DNA from: a virus
DNA: 39,183 bases
Direction: 5' to 3' (one strand)
Virus record (IMG/VR): IMGVR_UViG_3300035179_000029
Span: 1-39,183 of that record
Part shown: one piece after another, positions 21,247 to 28,812 of the stretch
Numbering within the stretch: position 1 is the stretch's first letter
How the letters are laid out: every line of letters starts with the position of its first letter
Program-made: the position numbers and the translations under genes
Notes under the pieces: model-generated
The model's database searches: none
Seen by the model: only the letters and a program-made list of their open reading frames with translations
Told to the model about the DNA's origin: nothing

Positions 21247-23032
21247 GACGTTCATCGGCAACGCCTTTATCACCATCACCGGCGACAAGAAGGGCCTGGA
21301 CGCGGTCCTCTCTCAGATCCGGGGGCCGATGGAGAAGCTGGGAAAAGAACTCCAGCAGATCGGCTTCAAGATGATGGCCCTGGGGGCCGCCATCCAAGCA
21401 CCCCTGGTCGCGGCCACCAGGCAGTTTGCCAAGGTCGGATCCGAGGCGGCGCACGCGGCGGAGCGGACGGGGACCCTGGTCAACGAGTTCACGGAGCTCA
21501 CCCACGCCGCGAAGCTGACCGGCGCCGGCCCGGAGGCCCTGGAGAAGGCGCTCCTGGCCATGGAACGCGGCCTGGGCGGCGGCAAGGCCAAGAAGGCGCT
21601 GGCGGACATCGGGCTCACACCGGCCGGGCTCAAGGGCAAGTCGGTTGTCGAACAGTTCGAGACGCTGGCCGACAAGATCGCGGGCATCGAGGATCCTAGC
21701 CGGCGCGCCTGGGTGGCCATGCAACTCTTCGGAAAGGGCGGGGCGGCCCTGCTCCCCATGCTTTCCCTGGGCCGGGAGGGGATCGAGGGCTACCGCGCGG
21801 AGGCCCGGCGCCTGGGGGTGTCCATCGGGCCGGAGATGGCCGGCAACGCCGAGCGGCTGGACAAGATGCTGGAGCGCCTCCAGGACGCCTTCAAGGGGCT
21901 CATGCTCACGGTTGGGGACATCCTGGCGCCGGCCTTCACGAAAGTAACGACCTACTTCGTCAACCTGGTTGCGAACCTCCGGGAGTACCTGGCCAACAAC
22001 CCGCAGGTGGTGATGGGAATCCAACAGGTGGCGATCGCTCTGACTGCGGTGGGGGCGGCCCTGGTCGGGCTGGGGACGGCCTCGCGCGTCCTGAGCTACC
22101 TGGTGAGCCCCGGCGGGGTGCTGCTGGCCCTGGCCGGGGTGCTGGTTTACATCTCCGGGGCGCTGGATCCGCTGATCGAGACGTGGGGCGCGGCCATCAT
22201 GGGCTTCGAGATCGGAGGCAAGACGATCTCCTCCTGGCTGGCCTTGATCGGGGAGTCCTTCGGGCTCTTGTGGGACACGTTCAGGAGTTCCCTGGGCCGA
22301 CTCATGCCCGTGCTGCAGGGGTTCGCCAGCCTCTTTGTCCAGACCTTCGGGTCGATGTGGGCCGCGGTGAAGGCGGGCTTCCTGGAAGGCCTGAACTTCA
22401 TCCTTTGGAAGCTCGGCGAGATGCTGGTGGCCATCGGCGACGGCTTCGCCAAAGCCTCGGAGGAGGCCAAGAATCCCCTGATGAAGCTGGAGCTCAAGGG
22501 TCTGGCCGCCATGGGGTACGGAGGATCGCAGGCGGTCTTCAAGGCCGCCGGCGGCGTTGGCTCCGCCATGGCGGAGGCGCGCAGCAATCAGATGGAGGAG
22601 CGCGAACGAACGGCCGAGATGGCCAGGTCCTTCGCCGCCTTAGTCGGCTCCAACCTGGAAGGCCAGGGCTGGATATGGGGCGACGCCTTCAGGACCCTGG
22701 GGGACAAGTGGGCCGCCGCCCTGGGGCCGCTGATGGGGTCGATTTTCGGGGAAGAGGGGAAGCCTGGCGGGGTTCAGAGCTTCCTGGACATTTTCAAGGG
22801 GCTCGGCCGGCCGTTCAAAGATTTCGAATCGCCGAAGTTGGGCCTGACTCCGGAGCGGCCGATGCAGGTGGCCTTGGCTGCCTCCGGCACCTTCAGCGGG
22901 GCCGGGGCGGCATTCATGGCCGCAGGCAAGGGAGGCGGGGTACTCGACGTGCTCAAGGAACAGCTTGCCGTTCAGCGCGAGATGCGCGACGAAATCCGCG
23001 ACCAGAACCAGGGCTACGGCGGAGAGGAATAG
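21236..23032 (+). CDS. Tape measure protein, 598 aa
   Basis: Sets tail length; 598 residues would correspond to roughly 90 nm at about 1.5 A per residue. It starts with a tail-tip-like domain (FIGNAFITITGDKKGLDAVLSQI), then a long helical region (KLGKELQQIGFKMMALGAAIQAPLVAATRQFAKVGSEAAHAAERTGT, GLGGGKAKKALADIGLTPAG, MAGNAERLDKMLERLQDAF), with two hydrophobic stretches in the middle (VVMGIQQVAIALTAVGAALVGLG and VLLALAGVLVYISGAL). It directly follows the chaperone genes. The hydrophobic region is typical of tape measures that insert into the host membrane. Confidence 0.9.
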   Translation: MARKTFIGNAFITITGDKKGLDAVLSQIRGPMEKLGKELQQIGFKMMALGAAIQAPLVAATRQFAKVGSEAAHAAERTGTLVNEFTELTHAAKLTGAGPEALEKALLAMERGLGGGKAKKALADIGLTPAGLKGKSVVEQFETLADKIAGIEDPSRRAWVAMQLFGKGGAALLPMLSLGREGIEGYRAEARRLGVSIGPEMAGNAERLDKMLERLQDAFKGLMLTVGDILAPAFTKVTTYFVNLVANLREYLANNPQVVMGIQQVAIALTAVGAALVGLGTASRVLSYLVSPGGVLLALAGVLVYISGALDPLIETWGAAIMGFEIGGKTISSWLALIGESFGLLWDTFRSSLGRLMPVLQGFASLFVQTFGSMWAAVKAGFLEGLNFILWKLGEMLVAIGDGFAKASEEAKNPLMKLELKGLAAMGYGGSQAVFKAAGGVGSAMAEARSNQMEERERTAEMARSFAALVGSNLEGQGWIWGDAFRTLGDKWAAALGPLMGSIFGEEGKPGGVQSFLDIFKGLGRPFKDFESPKLGLTPERPMQVALAASGTFSGAGAAFMAAGKGGGVLDVLKEQLAVQREMRDEIRDQNQGYGGEE

Positions 23033-23035
23033 GCG

Positions 23036-23947
23036 ATGGCTTCCGATCCCCTCGATGTTTTCCGCACGCGCGAGCGCTTCCACGCCACCAAAGACGGGTG
23101 GGTATGGGAACTCACCAAGCAGTTACGGGAAGCCGATGCGTACTGGGCTTACCAGAGTGGGGATTGCCCGCATCGCGGGGACACCGCGAATGGTCTCTAT
23201 TGCAACAACGTGGAGATCGAGCGCGTCGAGGGTTCGGCCGCCGATTCGGAAAACCATGTGCTCTACGAGATCACGGCTACCTTCGGCCCGCTGGACAAGA
23301 GCCCCACGGCCGGCAAGGCCCGCTGGAGCCTCAATGGCCAGAGCGAGCAGGTCAAGCGCTTCGCGGTGGATGGTGGCGCAGACCATCAGGACTACCCGCT
23401 GGAATCGGGCTCCGCGCCCGGCGCACAAGAAGGGGTCTACAATGGCCAGGGGATAAACGTCACGGAGCACGGCGCCGAGGGGGTGGATGTGGACGCCGGC
23501 TTCGAGACGCTCAAGATCGACCTGTGGAAGGCGCCGGCGGACACCCCGGCCTTCCTGAACGTGATACGCGCGCTGGCTAACACGGTCAACCAGGATGACT
23601 TCGCCGGCCCCTGGGGCACCTACGCGGCCGGCGAGTGCCGATTGCCGCCCAATGGGTACAGCGTGGCCCACGTCGACAAAGAACTCGACCAGATCAGCCT
23701 GGAGTTCCAGGCCCGGAAAAACGTCACCTTTCAGGCTGAGGTTGCCGGTGGCGAGGGGCCGTTCAATGTGGACAAGGAAGGGCATCAATACTACTGGCAA
23801 CGCTGCCGGAAGATCACGGCCACGGACGACGAGAAAAAGAACAAGGTCGAGGTCGTGGACGTCCATGTCGACACGGTCTACCGACCGGGGGATTTCTCCA
23901 CGCTGGGGATCACCTGGGACATGTTCGACCTGGAGGAGCCGAGCTGA
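23036..23947 (+). CDS. Probable tail tip/hub protein, 303 aa
   Basis: Three bases after the tape-measure stop, so a baseplate/distal tail position. Beta-rich with clear strand patterns: YCNNVEIERVEGSAADSENHVLYEITATFGPL, then LDQISLEFQARKNVTFQAEV, YWQRCRKITATDDEKKNKVEVVDVHVDTVYRPGDFSTLGI. This could be a distal tail or hub protein. No membrane segment or catalytic motif was seen, and the family is not recognised. High-confidence coding, function by position. Confidence 0.6.
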   Translation: MASDPLDVFRTRERFHATKDGWVWELTKQLREADAYWAYQSGDCPHRGDTANGLYCNNVEIERVEGSAADSENHVLYEITATFGPLDKSPTAGKARWSLNGQSEQVKRFAVDGGADHQDYPLESGSAPGAQEGVYNGQGINVTEHGAEGVDVDAGFETLKIDLWKAPADTPAFLNVIRALANTVNQDDFAGPWGTYAAGECRLPPNGYSVAHVDKELDQISLEFQARKNVTFQAEVAGGEGPFNVDKEGHQYYWQRCRKITATDDEKKNKVEVVDVHVDTVYRPGDFSTLGITWDMFDLEEPS

Positions 23948-23949
23948 CC

Positions 23950-24912
23950 ATGGGCCTCCCGCGGAAGGTAGTCAAAGGCAAGCGGCCACAGGTCGGGGAC
24001 ATCAACCGGCTGATCGACCGGCTGGACGCGCTGCAACGCGAGGTCGCCGGACTCAAGGGGCGCAAACTCAGAGACGAGGAACCGGCCCTCCGGATCTATG
24101 CGGTAAACAAGACCGGCGACGATCTTAGACAGGGCGACGCGGCGGCGCTGGCTGGCTCTCCATATACGACCATCCAGGAGATGCAGCGCAACGGCATGGT
24201 CGCCAAGCTGGAGGCCTTCCAGGGTTCCGGGGGGCGCGACACGCGACCCTGGGCCGTGGCCGAGAACCTCATCGAAAACGACGAAGGCGGGTACGTCTAC
24301 GTCGCCGGGCTCTGTATGGCCAGAGTCATCGGCGGGGTTGGGGCCGGGGATTACGCGGCGGCGCCGGACGGCGGCGGGGCCGTCCTCGAGCGCTATAGCG
24401 AGGGAGCCCCCATCGTTCAGGAGGGCGACGAGACCGCCGAGGGCGGCGGCGAACGCTGGGACCTGATCGACCTCCGGCCCGGCGGCGGCGCGGGCGAGGC
24501 GGGGGCCGACCTCTGTGCGGCCTGCCAGACCCCGGGAACCTATCAGACTATCGGGGCCGGAGGCGGATGGACGGCCGTAACCATAGACGCCCTGCTGTCG
24601 CCGACGAACTGGCTCAGCGCCAACAAGTTGTGGGCTCCCTCCACCGGGCTCTATATCTGCGCGGGAGGGGTCCTATGTTCCTGCGCGCCGCCGAACGTCC
24701 CGCAGTTCCGCTATCGTCTCAATCCCGGCGGGGATTACGCGGATGCCTCGGAGTTCGGCGGAGGGAACATGTTCTTGTATGCCGATGGGAGGGGAGGGGC
24801 CCTGCCATCGAAGATGCTGGCCAATACCGGGCTGGGGTTGGAGGTCCTCGCCGATCCGGGAATCAATATCACGATCATCAATGCCTGGTTGCGACTGGCC
24901 GGCCCGCTCTGA
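23950..24912 (+). CDS. Probable tail fibre/receptor-binding protein, 320 aa
   Basis: N-terminal coiled coil (VGDINRLIDRLDALQREVAGLKG) for trimerisation, then a Gly/Asp-rich shaft (GVGAGDYAAAPDGGGAVLE, GGGAGEAGADLCAAC), and a C-terminal beta-rich domain (WTAVTIDALLSPTNWLSANKLWAPSTGLYICAGGVLC and the end ITIINAWLRLAGPL) resembling C1q/TNF-like or fibre-tip folds. Two Cys pairs (LCAAC, LCSC) might bind metal or disulfides. It ends exactly where the minus-strand block ends. Confidence 0.55.
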   Translation: MGLPRKVVKGKRPQVGDINRLIDRLDALQREVAGLKGRKLRDEEPALRIYAVNKTGDDLRQGDAAALAGSPYTTIQEMQRNGMVAKLEAFQGSGGRDTRPWAVAENLIENDEGGYVYVAGLCMARVIGGVGAGDYAAAPDGGGAVLERYSEGAPIVQEGDETAEGGGERWDLIDLRPGGGAGEAGADLCAACQTPGTYQTIGAGGGWTAVTIDALLSPTNWLSANKLWAPSTGLYICAGGVLCSCAPPNVPQFRYRLNPGGDYADASEFGGGNMFLYADGRGGALPSKMLANTGLGLEVLADPGINITIINAWLRLAGPL

Positions 24913-25545
24913 TCAGAAGTCCTCCGGATCCGTTGCCTGGCCGCCCTCGAGCTTCTCCACCTGGGCCAGGCGCTCCCTGGCGCGGTCCAGGTTTTCCTGG
25001 GCCTTGATCTTGTCGGTCGCGCGCGGGAGGGCCTCCTCGGTTTCCTTGACAGCCCGCCGGGCGCCGGCCAACGTGATCCTCCCTTCGATCCAGTCCAGTT
25101 CGGTGCGGATCCGCGGGAGTTTTTCGGCGGCCGCCTTGGCGCGCTCTTCCATCCCGTCCGCAAGGCGGGTCCCTTCCCGGGCGTCCTTCGACCGCTGGAG
25201 CCTGACATACTGGGGGCCGCAGCGCGCAAGAATATCCTGATACTTGCCCAGGGCCTTCCGCAAGCCAAGCGCCCGTTCCTTCTTGCCACCGGCCTCTGCT
25301 TTCTGCGGTCCGGCCGGCTCCGCTTCCGTTTCAAGGCCCTTCAGTTCCCTCTGGAGGTCCGCAAGCCGGGCCTGCAGGGCGGCGATCTCCTCGCGGATGC
25401 CCGCCTTCCTGGCGGCCGCCTCGGCCGGGGTCGGTTTCGGTGTCTCGGGGGCCTTGGCGGGTGGGGGAGGGGAGGGCGCCTGCGCCGAGTCGGCAGCATA
25501 GGCCACGGCGGACAACAGCAGCAGTGCGACGATCACGGAGCGCAT
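24913..25545 (-). CDS. Secreted coiled-coil protein with signal peptide, 210 aa
   Basis: Minus strand. Typical Sec signal peptide MRSVIVALLLLSAVAYA with cleavage before ADSAQ. A Pro/Ala-rich segment follows (SPPPPAKAPETPKPTPAEAAA), then long coiled coil (EEIAALQARLADLQRELKGLETE; RTELDWIEGRITLAGARRAVKETEEALPR; DKIKAQENLDRARERLAQVEKLEGG). Its stop abuts the fibre gene stop, forming TGATCA at 24910-24915. Start chosen at the ATG at 25545 with a GGAGA site. Exported periplasmic or surface protein; no enzyme motif was recognised. Perhaps a lysis accessory or a lysogenic-conversion (moron) gene. Confidence 0.7.
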   Translation of the reverse strand: MRSVIVALLLLSAVAYAADSAQAPSPPPPAKAPETPKPTPAEAAARKAGIREEIAALQARLADLQRELKGLETEAEPAGPQKAEAGGKKERALGLRKALGKYQDILARCGPQYVRLQRSKDAREGTRLADGMEERAKAAAEKLPRIRTELDWIEGRITLAGARRAVKETEEALPRATDKIKAQENLDRARERLAQVEKLEGGQATDPEDF

Positions 25546-25553
25546 GGTATCTC

Positions 25554-25889
25554 CTATCTTCTCCGCTTTTCCAGGCAGGCGGAGATGCGTGCCGAGGCTT
25601 GCGAGATGCTCATCCCGGCGTAGTCTCCCGGATGCCCGCCTTCCAAATCCGCAAGATAGCGCGCCTGCCGGTCCGTGATATCCCCACGCCAGAGCAGCGG
25701 CCGGTGGCGCCAAAGCCATGCTATGACCTTCCAGGCCGCGACGAAGATGAAGCCGATTACTCTGGCCAGAATCGCGATCACCCACCACAGGACCTTCCCG
25801 GCGCGCGGGACCATGAACCGGATGCCCTGCCAGATGGCTCGGCCCATGTCCCGGGCCACGATCTGAAAGGATGGGGGCGACTCAGCCAT
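25554..25889 (-). CDS. Membrane protein, 111 aa
   Basis: Minus strand, 8 bp upstream of the secreted protein gene. One or two membrane segments (GKVLWWVIAILARVIGFIFVAAWKVIAWLW) with flanking Arg residues, then a soluble C-terminal part (DITDRQARYLADLEGGHPGDYAGMSISQASARI) and a basic end (CLEKRRR). Start ATG 25889 with a modest GGAA site; an upstream ATG at 25934 would add 15 residues. It partners the secreted protein: a membrane plus secreted pair can suggest a lysis or export module. Confidence 0.65.
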   Translation of the reverse strand: MAESPPSFQIVARDMGRAIWQGIRFMVPRAGKVLWWVIAILARVIGFIFVAAWKVIAWLWRHRPLLWRGDITDRQARYLADLEGGHPGDYAGMSISQASARISACLEKRRR

Positions 25890-26124
25890 TTCCAATTCCT
25901 GGTTTGGTAGGGCAGGCGGGGCTGGCCGGGACATTCCAGCGGAGCTCCGGCCTGGCCGCGGCCAGGATGCCCAGGAGCGCCCGGCGGAGCGTGGCCCGGT
26001 CTGAGGCCCCCAGCGCGCGGGCCGTCTCGGGCCGGACCACCAGCCAGCAGCCCTGCGACCCCGCCGGCCAGATCTGCGGCCTCCCGGCTCCCGGCGCCCG
26101 ATGCTTTTTCCGCCTGCCCCTCAT
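25882..26124 (-). CDS. Small basic protein, 80 aa, first gene of the minus-strand block
   Basis: Minus strand. ATG at 26124 preceded by GGAGG at eight bases; upstream starts in frame are possible. Basic N terminus (MRGRRKKHRAPGAGRPQIW), then VVRPETARALGASDRATLRRALLGILAAARPELRW, which could be a helix pair. Overlaps the next gene by 8 bp, so the three genes form one operon. Function unknown; a nucleic-acid- or membrane-associated regulator is possible. Confidence 0.6.
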   Translation of the reverse strand: MRGRRKKHRAPGAGRPQIWPAGSQGCWLVVRPETARALGASDRATLRRALLGILAAARPELRWNVPASPACPTKPGIGNG

Positions 26125-26143
26125 CCTCGCATCCTCCGCGGAT

Positions 26144-26172
26144 ACTCTACCCTCGTCGGCCCCCAAAAGCAA
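26144..26172 (-). promoter_or_regulatory. Minus-strand promoter for the secreted/membrane block
   Basis: Read on the minus strand: TTGCTT (26172-26167), 17 bp, TAGAGT (26149-26144). It lies about 20 bp before the ribosome-binding site of the 80-aa gene. Confidence 0.5.
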
Positions 26173-26196
26173 GGCAAATATTTCCCGGAATTATCC

Positions 26197-26224
26197 TTGT
26201 GTTTTCCGGGGACTCGGATATACT
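26197..26224 (+). promoter_or_regulatory. Plus-strand promoter for the 26291 gene cluster
   Basis: TTGTGT (26197-26202) and TATACT (26219-26224), 16 bp apart, preceded by the AT-rich GCAAATATTTCCCGGAATT. The upstream element recurs at 28481-28501 and its 3' part also at 37842. Confidence 0.55.
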
Positions 26225-26231
26225 ACCTATA

Positions 26232-26248
26232 GAGCTGATGAGCAGCTC
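26232..26248 (+). promoter_or_regulatory. Palindrome at the predicted transcription start
   Basis: GAGCTG-ATGAG-CAGCTC, perfect 6-bp arms, starting 8 bp after the -10 box. It could be an operator or a 5' mRNA hairpin. Confidence 0.45.
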
Positions 26249-26290
26249 AGGCAGCCCGGGGGCCGACACCTGGGACGAGGAGAGACTCAG

Positions 26291-27220
26291 ATGATGACCC
26301 TGATCAGATTCGCGGCCTACGAGATCCCCGGGACCGAGCGGCAGCGCGCCGAGGCCCTTCGAGCCTGGCCGGGGCTGACCCCCGCGCTGCGCGAGGAGAT
26401 CGCGCGCACGGCATGGGCACTCCACAGTCAGGCCTACGAGAGCCGCGAGCGGCGCCGGATGCTCCGGTATCAGCCGGCCCGGACCGGCTACCGCCTGCCC
26501 GAGGGGCAACCGATCTACCGGCTCCCCGAGTTCCGCCGCCGCCGCCGGACCGAGCCGACGATTGCCATGATCCGCGCCTGCGGCGGAGCCTGGCAGCGGG
26601 CTATCGATATCCGGGTGGAGCTGGCCACCAGGCCAGGCGGCGAGGGCATCCGGCTGATCTCCGAGATCCAGTGGGATCGGCCCTACAAGGCCGGCCGGCA
26701 CAATTGGCCGAGCCGCCGCTGGACTGCCATCGTAGTCAGCCTGCCGGCCTCCGGCGAGCTGCCGGAGAAAACCGGCGACCGACGGCTCCGGATAGGCCGT
26801 TGGGAGTACGAGCTCGCTTCGCGGTCGCTCTCCGTCCGGCTCCGCTACCTGCCGGGGACCGAGGCCGAGGACCGCGCGGCCCTGCGCGCCGCGCGTGGCC
26901 GCGACGGCTGGGCCGGCGGAAACCAGGAGCGCCTGCGGGCGCTCCTCCAGGCCTGCGGCCCGGACCGCCTGGGGCTGGAGGTGCAGGTAGTCCAGGCCGA
27001 CGATTTCGGAAGGCTGCTCCGGGTCGGCGACCGGGAGCCGGAGGCCTCGGCGGCCGCCGGCCGGATCACCGAGCTCGGGCAGGTGGTAGAGGTGCGCTGT
27101 CCGAGCACCGGGAGAATCTACTGGCTCACGGTGCCGCGCGGCATTCGCACCGCGCGGGAGGCGGTCGGCGCGACGTTCCGCGTTCCGGCCGGCAACTACA
27201 GCCCGGCCTACGAATCGTAG
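26291..27220 (+). CDS. Unknown protein, 309 aa; end resembles DUF6745
   Basis: ATG 26291 with a GAGGAGAG site 8-13 bases upstream, following the promoter at 26197. Arg-rich, beta and helix mixed; segments TIAMIRACGGAWQRAIDIRVE and LRLRIGRWEYELASRSLSVRLRYLPG. The end, IYWLTVPRGIRTAREAVGATF then AYES, is similar to the C terminus of DUF6745 proteins as I remember it (unverified). The next gene is of a kind that I associate with DUF6745 in bacteria, which supports the reading. Function unknown; no enzyme motif. Confidence 0.55.
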   Translation: MMTLIRFAAYEIPGTERQRAEALRAWPGLTPALREEIARTAWALHSQAYESRERRRMLRYQPARTGYRLPEGQPIYRLPEFRRRRRTEPTIAMIRACGGAWQRAIDIRVELATRPGGEGIRLISEIQWDRPYKAGRHNWPSRRWTAIVVSLPASGELPEKTGDRRLRIGRWEYELASRSLSVRLRYLPGTEAEDRAALRAARGRDGWAGGNQERLRALLQACGPDRLGLEVQVVQADDFGRLLRVGDREPEASAAAGRITELGQVVEVRCPSTGRIYWLTVPRGIRTAREAVGATFRVPAGNYSPAYES

Positions 27221-27231
27221 CCCGGGCCGAA

Positions 27232-27274
27232 ACGGGGAGCGAGCGCTCCCCGTCTGGGCGGCGGATACCGCCCA
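27232..27274 (+). other. Two tandem hairpins in a 120-bp gap
   Basis: ACGGGGAGCG-AG-CGCTCCCCGT (27232-27253; the 2-nt loop would open by one pair), then TGGGCGG-CGGATA-CCGCCCA (27255-27274). Neither has a T tract. The rest of the gap to 27340 is GC-rich with no gene seen. The pair could attenuate transcription or control translation of the next gene. Confidence 0.5.
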
Positions 27275-27340
27275 CTGACGAGGCCGCGGCCAGAGCGCCG
27301 CCGGAGGCCGGACCCGGAGAACCGGCGAGGAGCGAGAGCG

Positions 27341-27661
27341 GTGCAAATCCGACACGGAGATCTGCTGCTGGAAAGAGTGGAAAGCACGGAGGGGTCCGGC
27401 AGCCGCCGGACGCGCGGACTGGTGCTGGCCCGCGGCGAGGCCACCGGCCACGCGCACACGCTGCGCGGAGCGGTGGAGGTGCTCGACGGCCCGGTCGCGG
27501 AGCCCACGCGTATCCGGCTGGCCGAGCCGACGGTGCTCGACCACCAGGAGCACGCACCGCTGCTGATCCCCGCCGGAGAGTGGGTGATCCGGCGGCAGAG
27601 CGAGTGGGTCAGCGATCCGGCCGGCGGCCCGCAGCGGGCCTGGTCGCGGGTGGCGGACTAG
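27341..27661 (+). CDS. Conserved small protein, 106 aa, unknown
   Basis: GTG start at 27341 after GAGGAGCGAGAG. The pattern HGDLLLERVES, LARGEATGHAHTL, EPTVLDHQEHAPLLIPAGEWVIRRQSEW and the end VAD matches a family that I recall from bacteria (RQGDVLL... TGHAHA... HEEHxPI.LPxGxYxVxRQxEY...VAD). It is a beta-rich protein with several His residues (TGHAHT, HQEHA), which could bind a metal. No function assigned in memory. The following gene starts right at its stop. Confidence 0.7.
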   Translation: MQIRHGDLLLERVESTEGSGSRRTRGLVLARGEATGHAHTLRGAVEVLDGPVAEPTRIRLAEPTVLDHQEHAPLLIPAGEWVIRRQSEWVSDPAGGPQRAWSRVAD

Positions 27662-27997
27662 ATGGTCCGTCGGCTGAGCCCCGAGAATCGTCGGCTGCTG
27701 GCGGCCGTCGCCGGCATCCTCGACGAGAAGCCGCGGCCCGAGGTGGTCCTCCTCTGGGAGATAGCCGAGGAGGACCATCCGGCCTGGCTCGCCGCCGGCT
27801 GCGGCGACCTGCCACTCGACGAGTATCGCGAGCGGCTGGAGGAGGTCGAGGCCCTGGCTCTCCGCGAGGGCCGGCAACCGATCCGAGTGGAGGCCACCAC
27901 CGAGGAGATGCTGGAGGCCCTGGCCGAGCTGGGCCTCCCCAACGATCCGCAGGGGAGGAGCGTCGCACTCCTCCACCTGGGACTGAGAGAGGAGTAG
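27662..27997 (+). CDS. Small acidic protein of unknown function, 111 aa
   Basis: ATG abuts the previous stop (TAGATG). Glu/Leu-rich and probably helical (EEDHPAWLAAGCGDLPLDEYRERLEEVEALALREG). No metal or HTH motif. It is the third of four coupled genes in this cluster. Confidence 0.6.
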   Translation: MVRRLSPENRRLLAAVAGILDEKPRPEVVLLWEIAEEDHPAWLAAGCGDLPLDEYRERLEEVEALALREGRQPIRVEATTEEMLEALAELGLPNDPQGRSVALLHLGLREE

Positions 27998-28000
27998 CCC

Positions 28001-28408
28001 ATGGAGTCCATCACTGTCCCCCGCACCGGCGACCTGCCCCTGGCGTTCGAGGGGCAGGTGATCGCCTCGGCCGGGTCGCGCCTGGTCCGCGGCCAGGAGC
28101 GCAACCGCTGGCACGAGATCGAGCTCTACCGCACCGCCGGCGGAAAATTCGTGGCGGCGATCCACTGCCGCACGATCTGGCAGGGAGAGCAGGACCACGA
28201 CTGCGCCGCGGTGCTCGACGGTCCGCCGGGGATCGCGGAGTACCTGCGCACGTGGATCCCGGCCTCAGTAATCCGCGGCTACCCGCCGGGAGTCGGCTAC
28301 GAGGAGAAACAGCAGCGCATGCTGGCCACCGTCGAGGCCGATTACCAGAGCCTGATCTCCGAGGTCCTGGCCGCGGCCGGGCCGGAGTTCGTCGAGCGGG
28401 TGGAGTAG
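28001..28408 (+). CDS. Conserved hypothetical protein, 135 aa
   Basis: Three bases after the previous stop. The core HEIELYRTAGGKFVAAIHCRTIWQGEQDHDCAAVLD is a beta-hairpin-rich segment that I recall from uncharacterised bacterial proteins. A helical end follows (EEKQQRMLATVEADYQSLISEVLAAAGPEFVERV). Last gene of this cluster: a strong terminator lies 30 bp downstream. Function unknown. Confidence 0.65.
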   Translation: MESITVPRTGDLPLAFEGQVIASAGSRLVRGQERNRWHEIELYRTAGGKFVAAIHCRTIWQGEQDHDCAAVLDGPPGIAEYLRTWIPASVIRGYPPGVGYEEKQQRMLATVEADYQSLISEVLAAAGPEFVERVE

Positions 28409-28437
28409 CCGCAACGGCACCCGGAGACAGGGGCCAC

Positions 28438-28474
28438 GCGGAGCGCGGGAAAGGATCCCGCGCTCCGCTTTTTT
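28438..28474 (+). terminator. Strong rho-independent terminator ending the 26291-28408 cluster
   Basis: Thirteen-pair stem (GCGGAGCGCGGGA with its complement) with loop AAGGA, followed by six T. Confidence 0.92.
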
Positions 28475-28486
28475 GGGGCCGCAAAT

Positions 28487-28533
28487 AATTCCCCCGGAAT
28501 TGTCTTGACAACGAGCCGCCCCCGGGATATAGA
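28487..28533 (+). promoter_or_regulatory. Strong sigma70 promoter with upstream palindrome
   Basis: TTGACA (28505-28510), 17-bp spacer, TATAGA (28528-28533). Directly before it AATTCC-CCC-GGAATT (28487-28501) is a perfect inverted repeat, preceded by GCAAATA, similar to the sequence at 26174-26194. Transcription would start near 28540 and read into the structured segment below. Confidence 0.75.
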
Positions 28534-28558
28534 AAGGTTGTCGGGAGCCGGAGCGACG

Positions 28559-28693
28559 ATGACCACGCCGACGAAATCCGAATTCGGGGGAGCTGGACGC
28601 GCCAAAGGCGCGCCTGCTCTCGACAGCGGTTCACCGCGGCCGGCCGGCTCCCCTGTTTCCCCTTCCGCTGCATCCCATAACCCCGCGGCCTGA
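28559..28693 (+). CDS. Possible 44-aa ORF inside the structured leader
   Basis: ATG 28559 with a GGAG-like site. The peptide is Ser/Pro/Ala-rich without any motif. It overlaps the structured RNA at 28586-28654, so either a leader peptide or not translated at all. Low confidence. Confidence 0.25.
   Translation: MTTPTKSEFGGAGRAKGAPALDSGSPRPAGSPVSPSAASHNPAA
28586..28654 (+). ncRNA. Structured RNA candidate (branched, three stems)
   Basis: A ten-pair outer stem, GGGGAGCTGG (28587-28596) with CCGGCTCCCC (28644-28653, one G-U), encloses CGCGCC-AAA-GGCGCG (28598-28612) and GCGG-TTCA-CCGC (28626-28637). It is 46 bp downstream of a strong promoter's expected start. It is too short, and its arms are wrong, for a tRNA. 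Candidate small RNA or riboswitch-like leader. Confidence 0.5.
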
Positions 28694-28707
28694 CTGGAGG
28701 AACGACC

Positions 28708-28812
28708 ATGCCCGCAGCTCTTTCCCCTTCCGCCACGTCCGATAATAGATGCTCGGACGCGAAAATAATACTACTCGATACTAGCCCAAGAATGCCCCCG
28801 GGGATGCGGTAG
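28708..28812 (+). CDS. Possible 34-aa small peptide
   Basis: ATG 28708 preceded by GGAGG at 28696-28700. 34 codons to TAG; no motif, mixed composition. Its first codons contain a copy of a 25-bp direct repeat (see 28656). Coding is supported only by the ribosome-binding site. Confidence 0.35.
   Translation: MPAALSPSATSDNRCSDAKIILLDTSPRMPPGMR

Noticed and set aside
28587-28653. Possible tRNA (seven-pair acceptor-like stem GGGGAGC/GCTCCCC)
   Set aside because: Only 67 nt; no D-arm, anticodon arm or T-loop of tRNA geometry. It fits a branched hairpin RNA instead.
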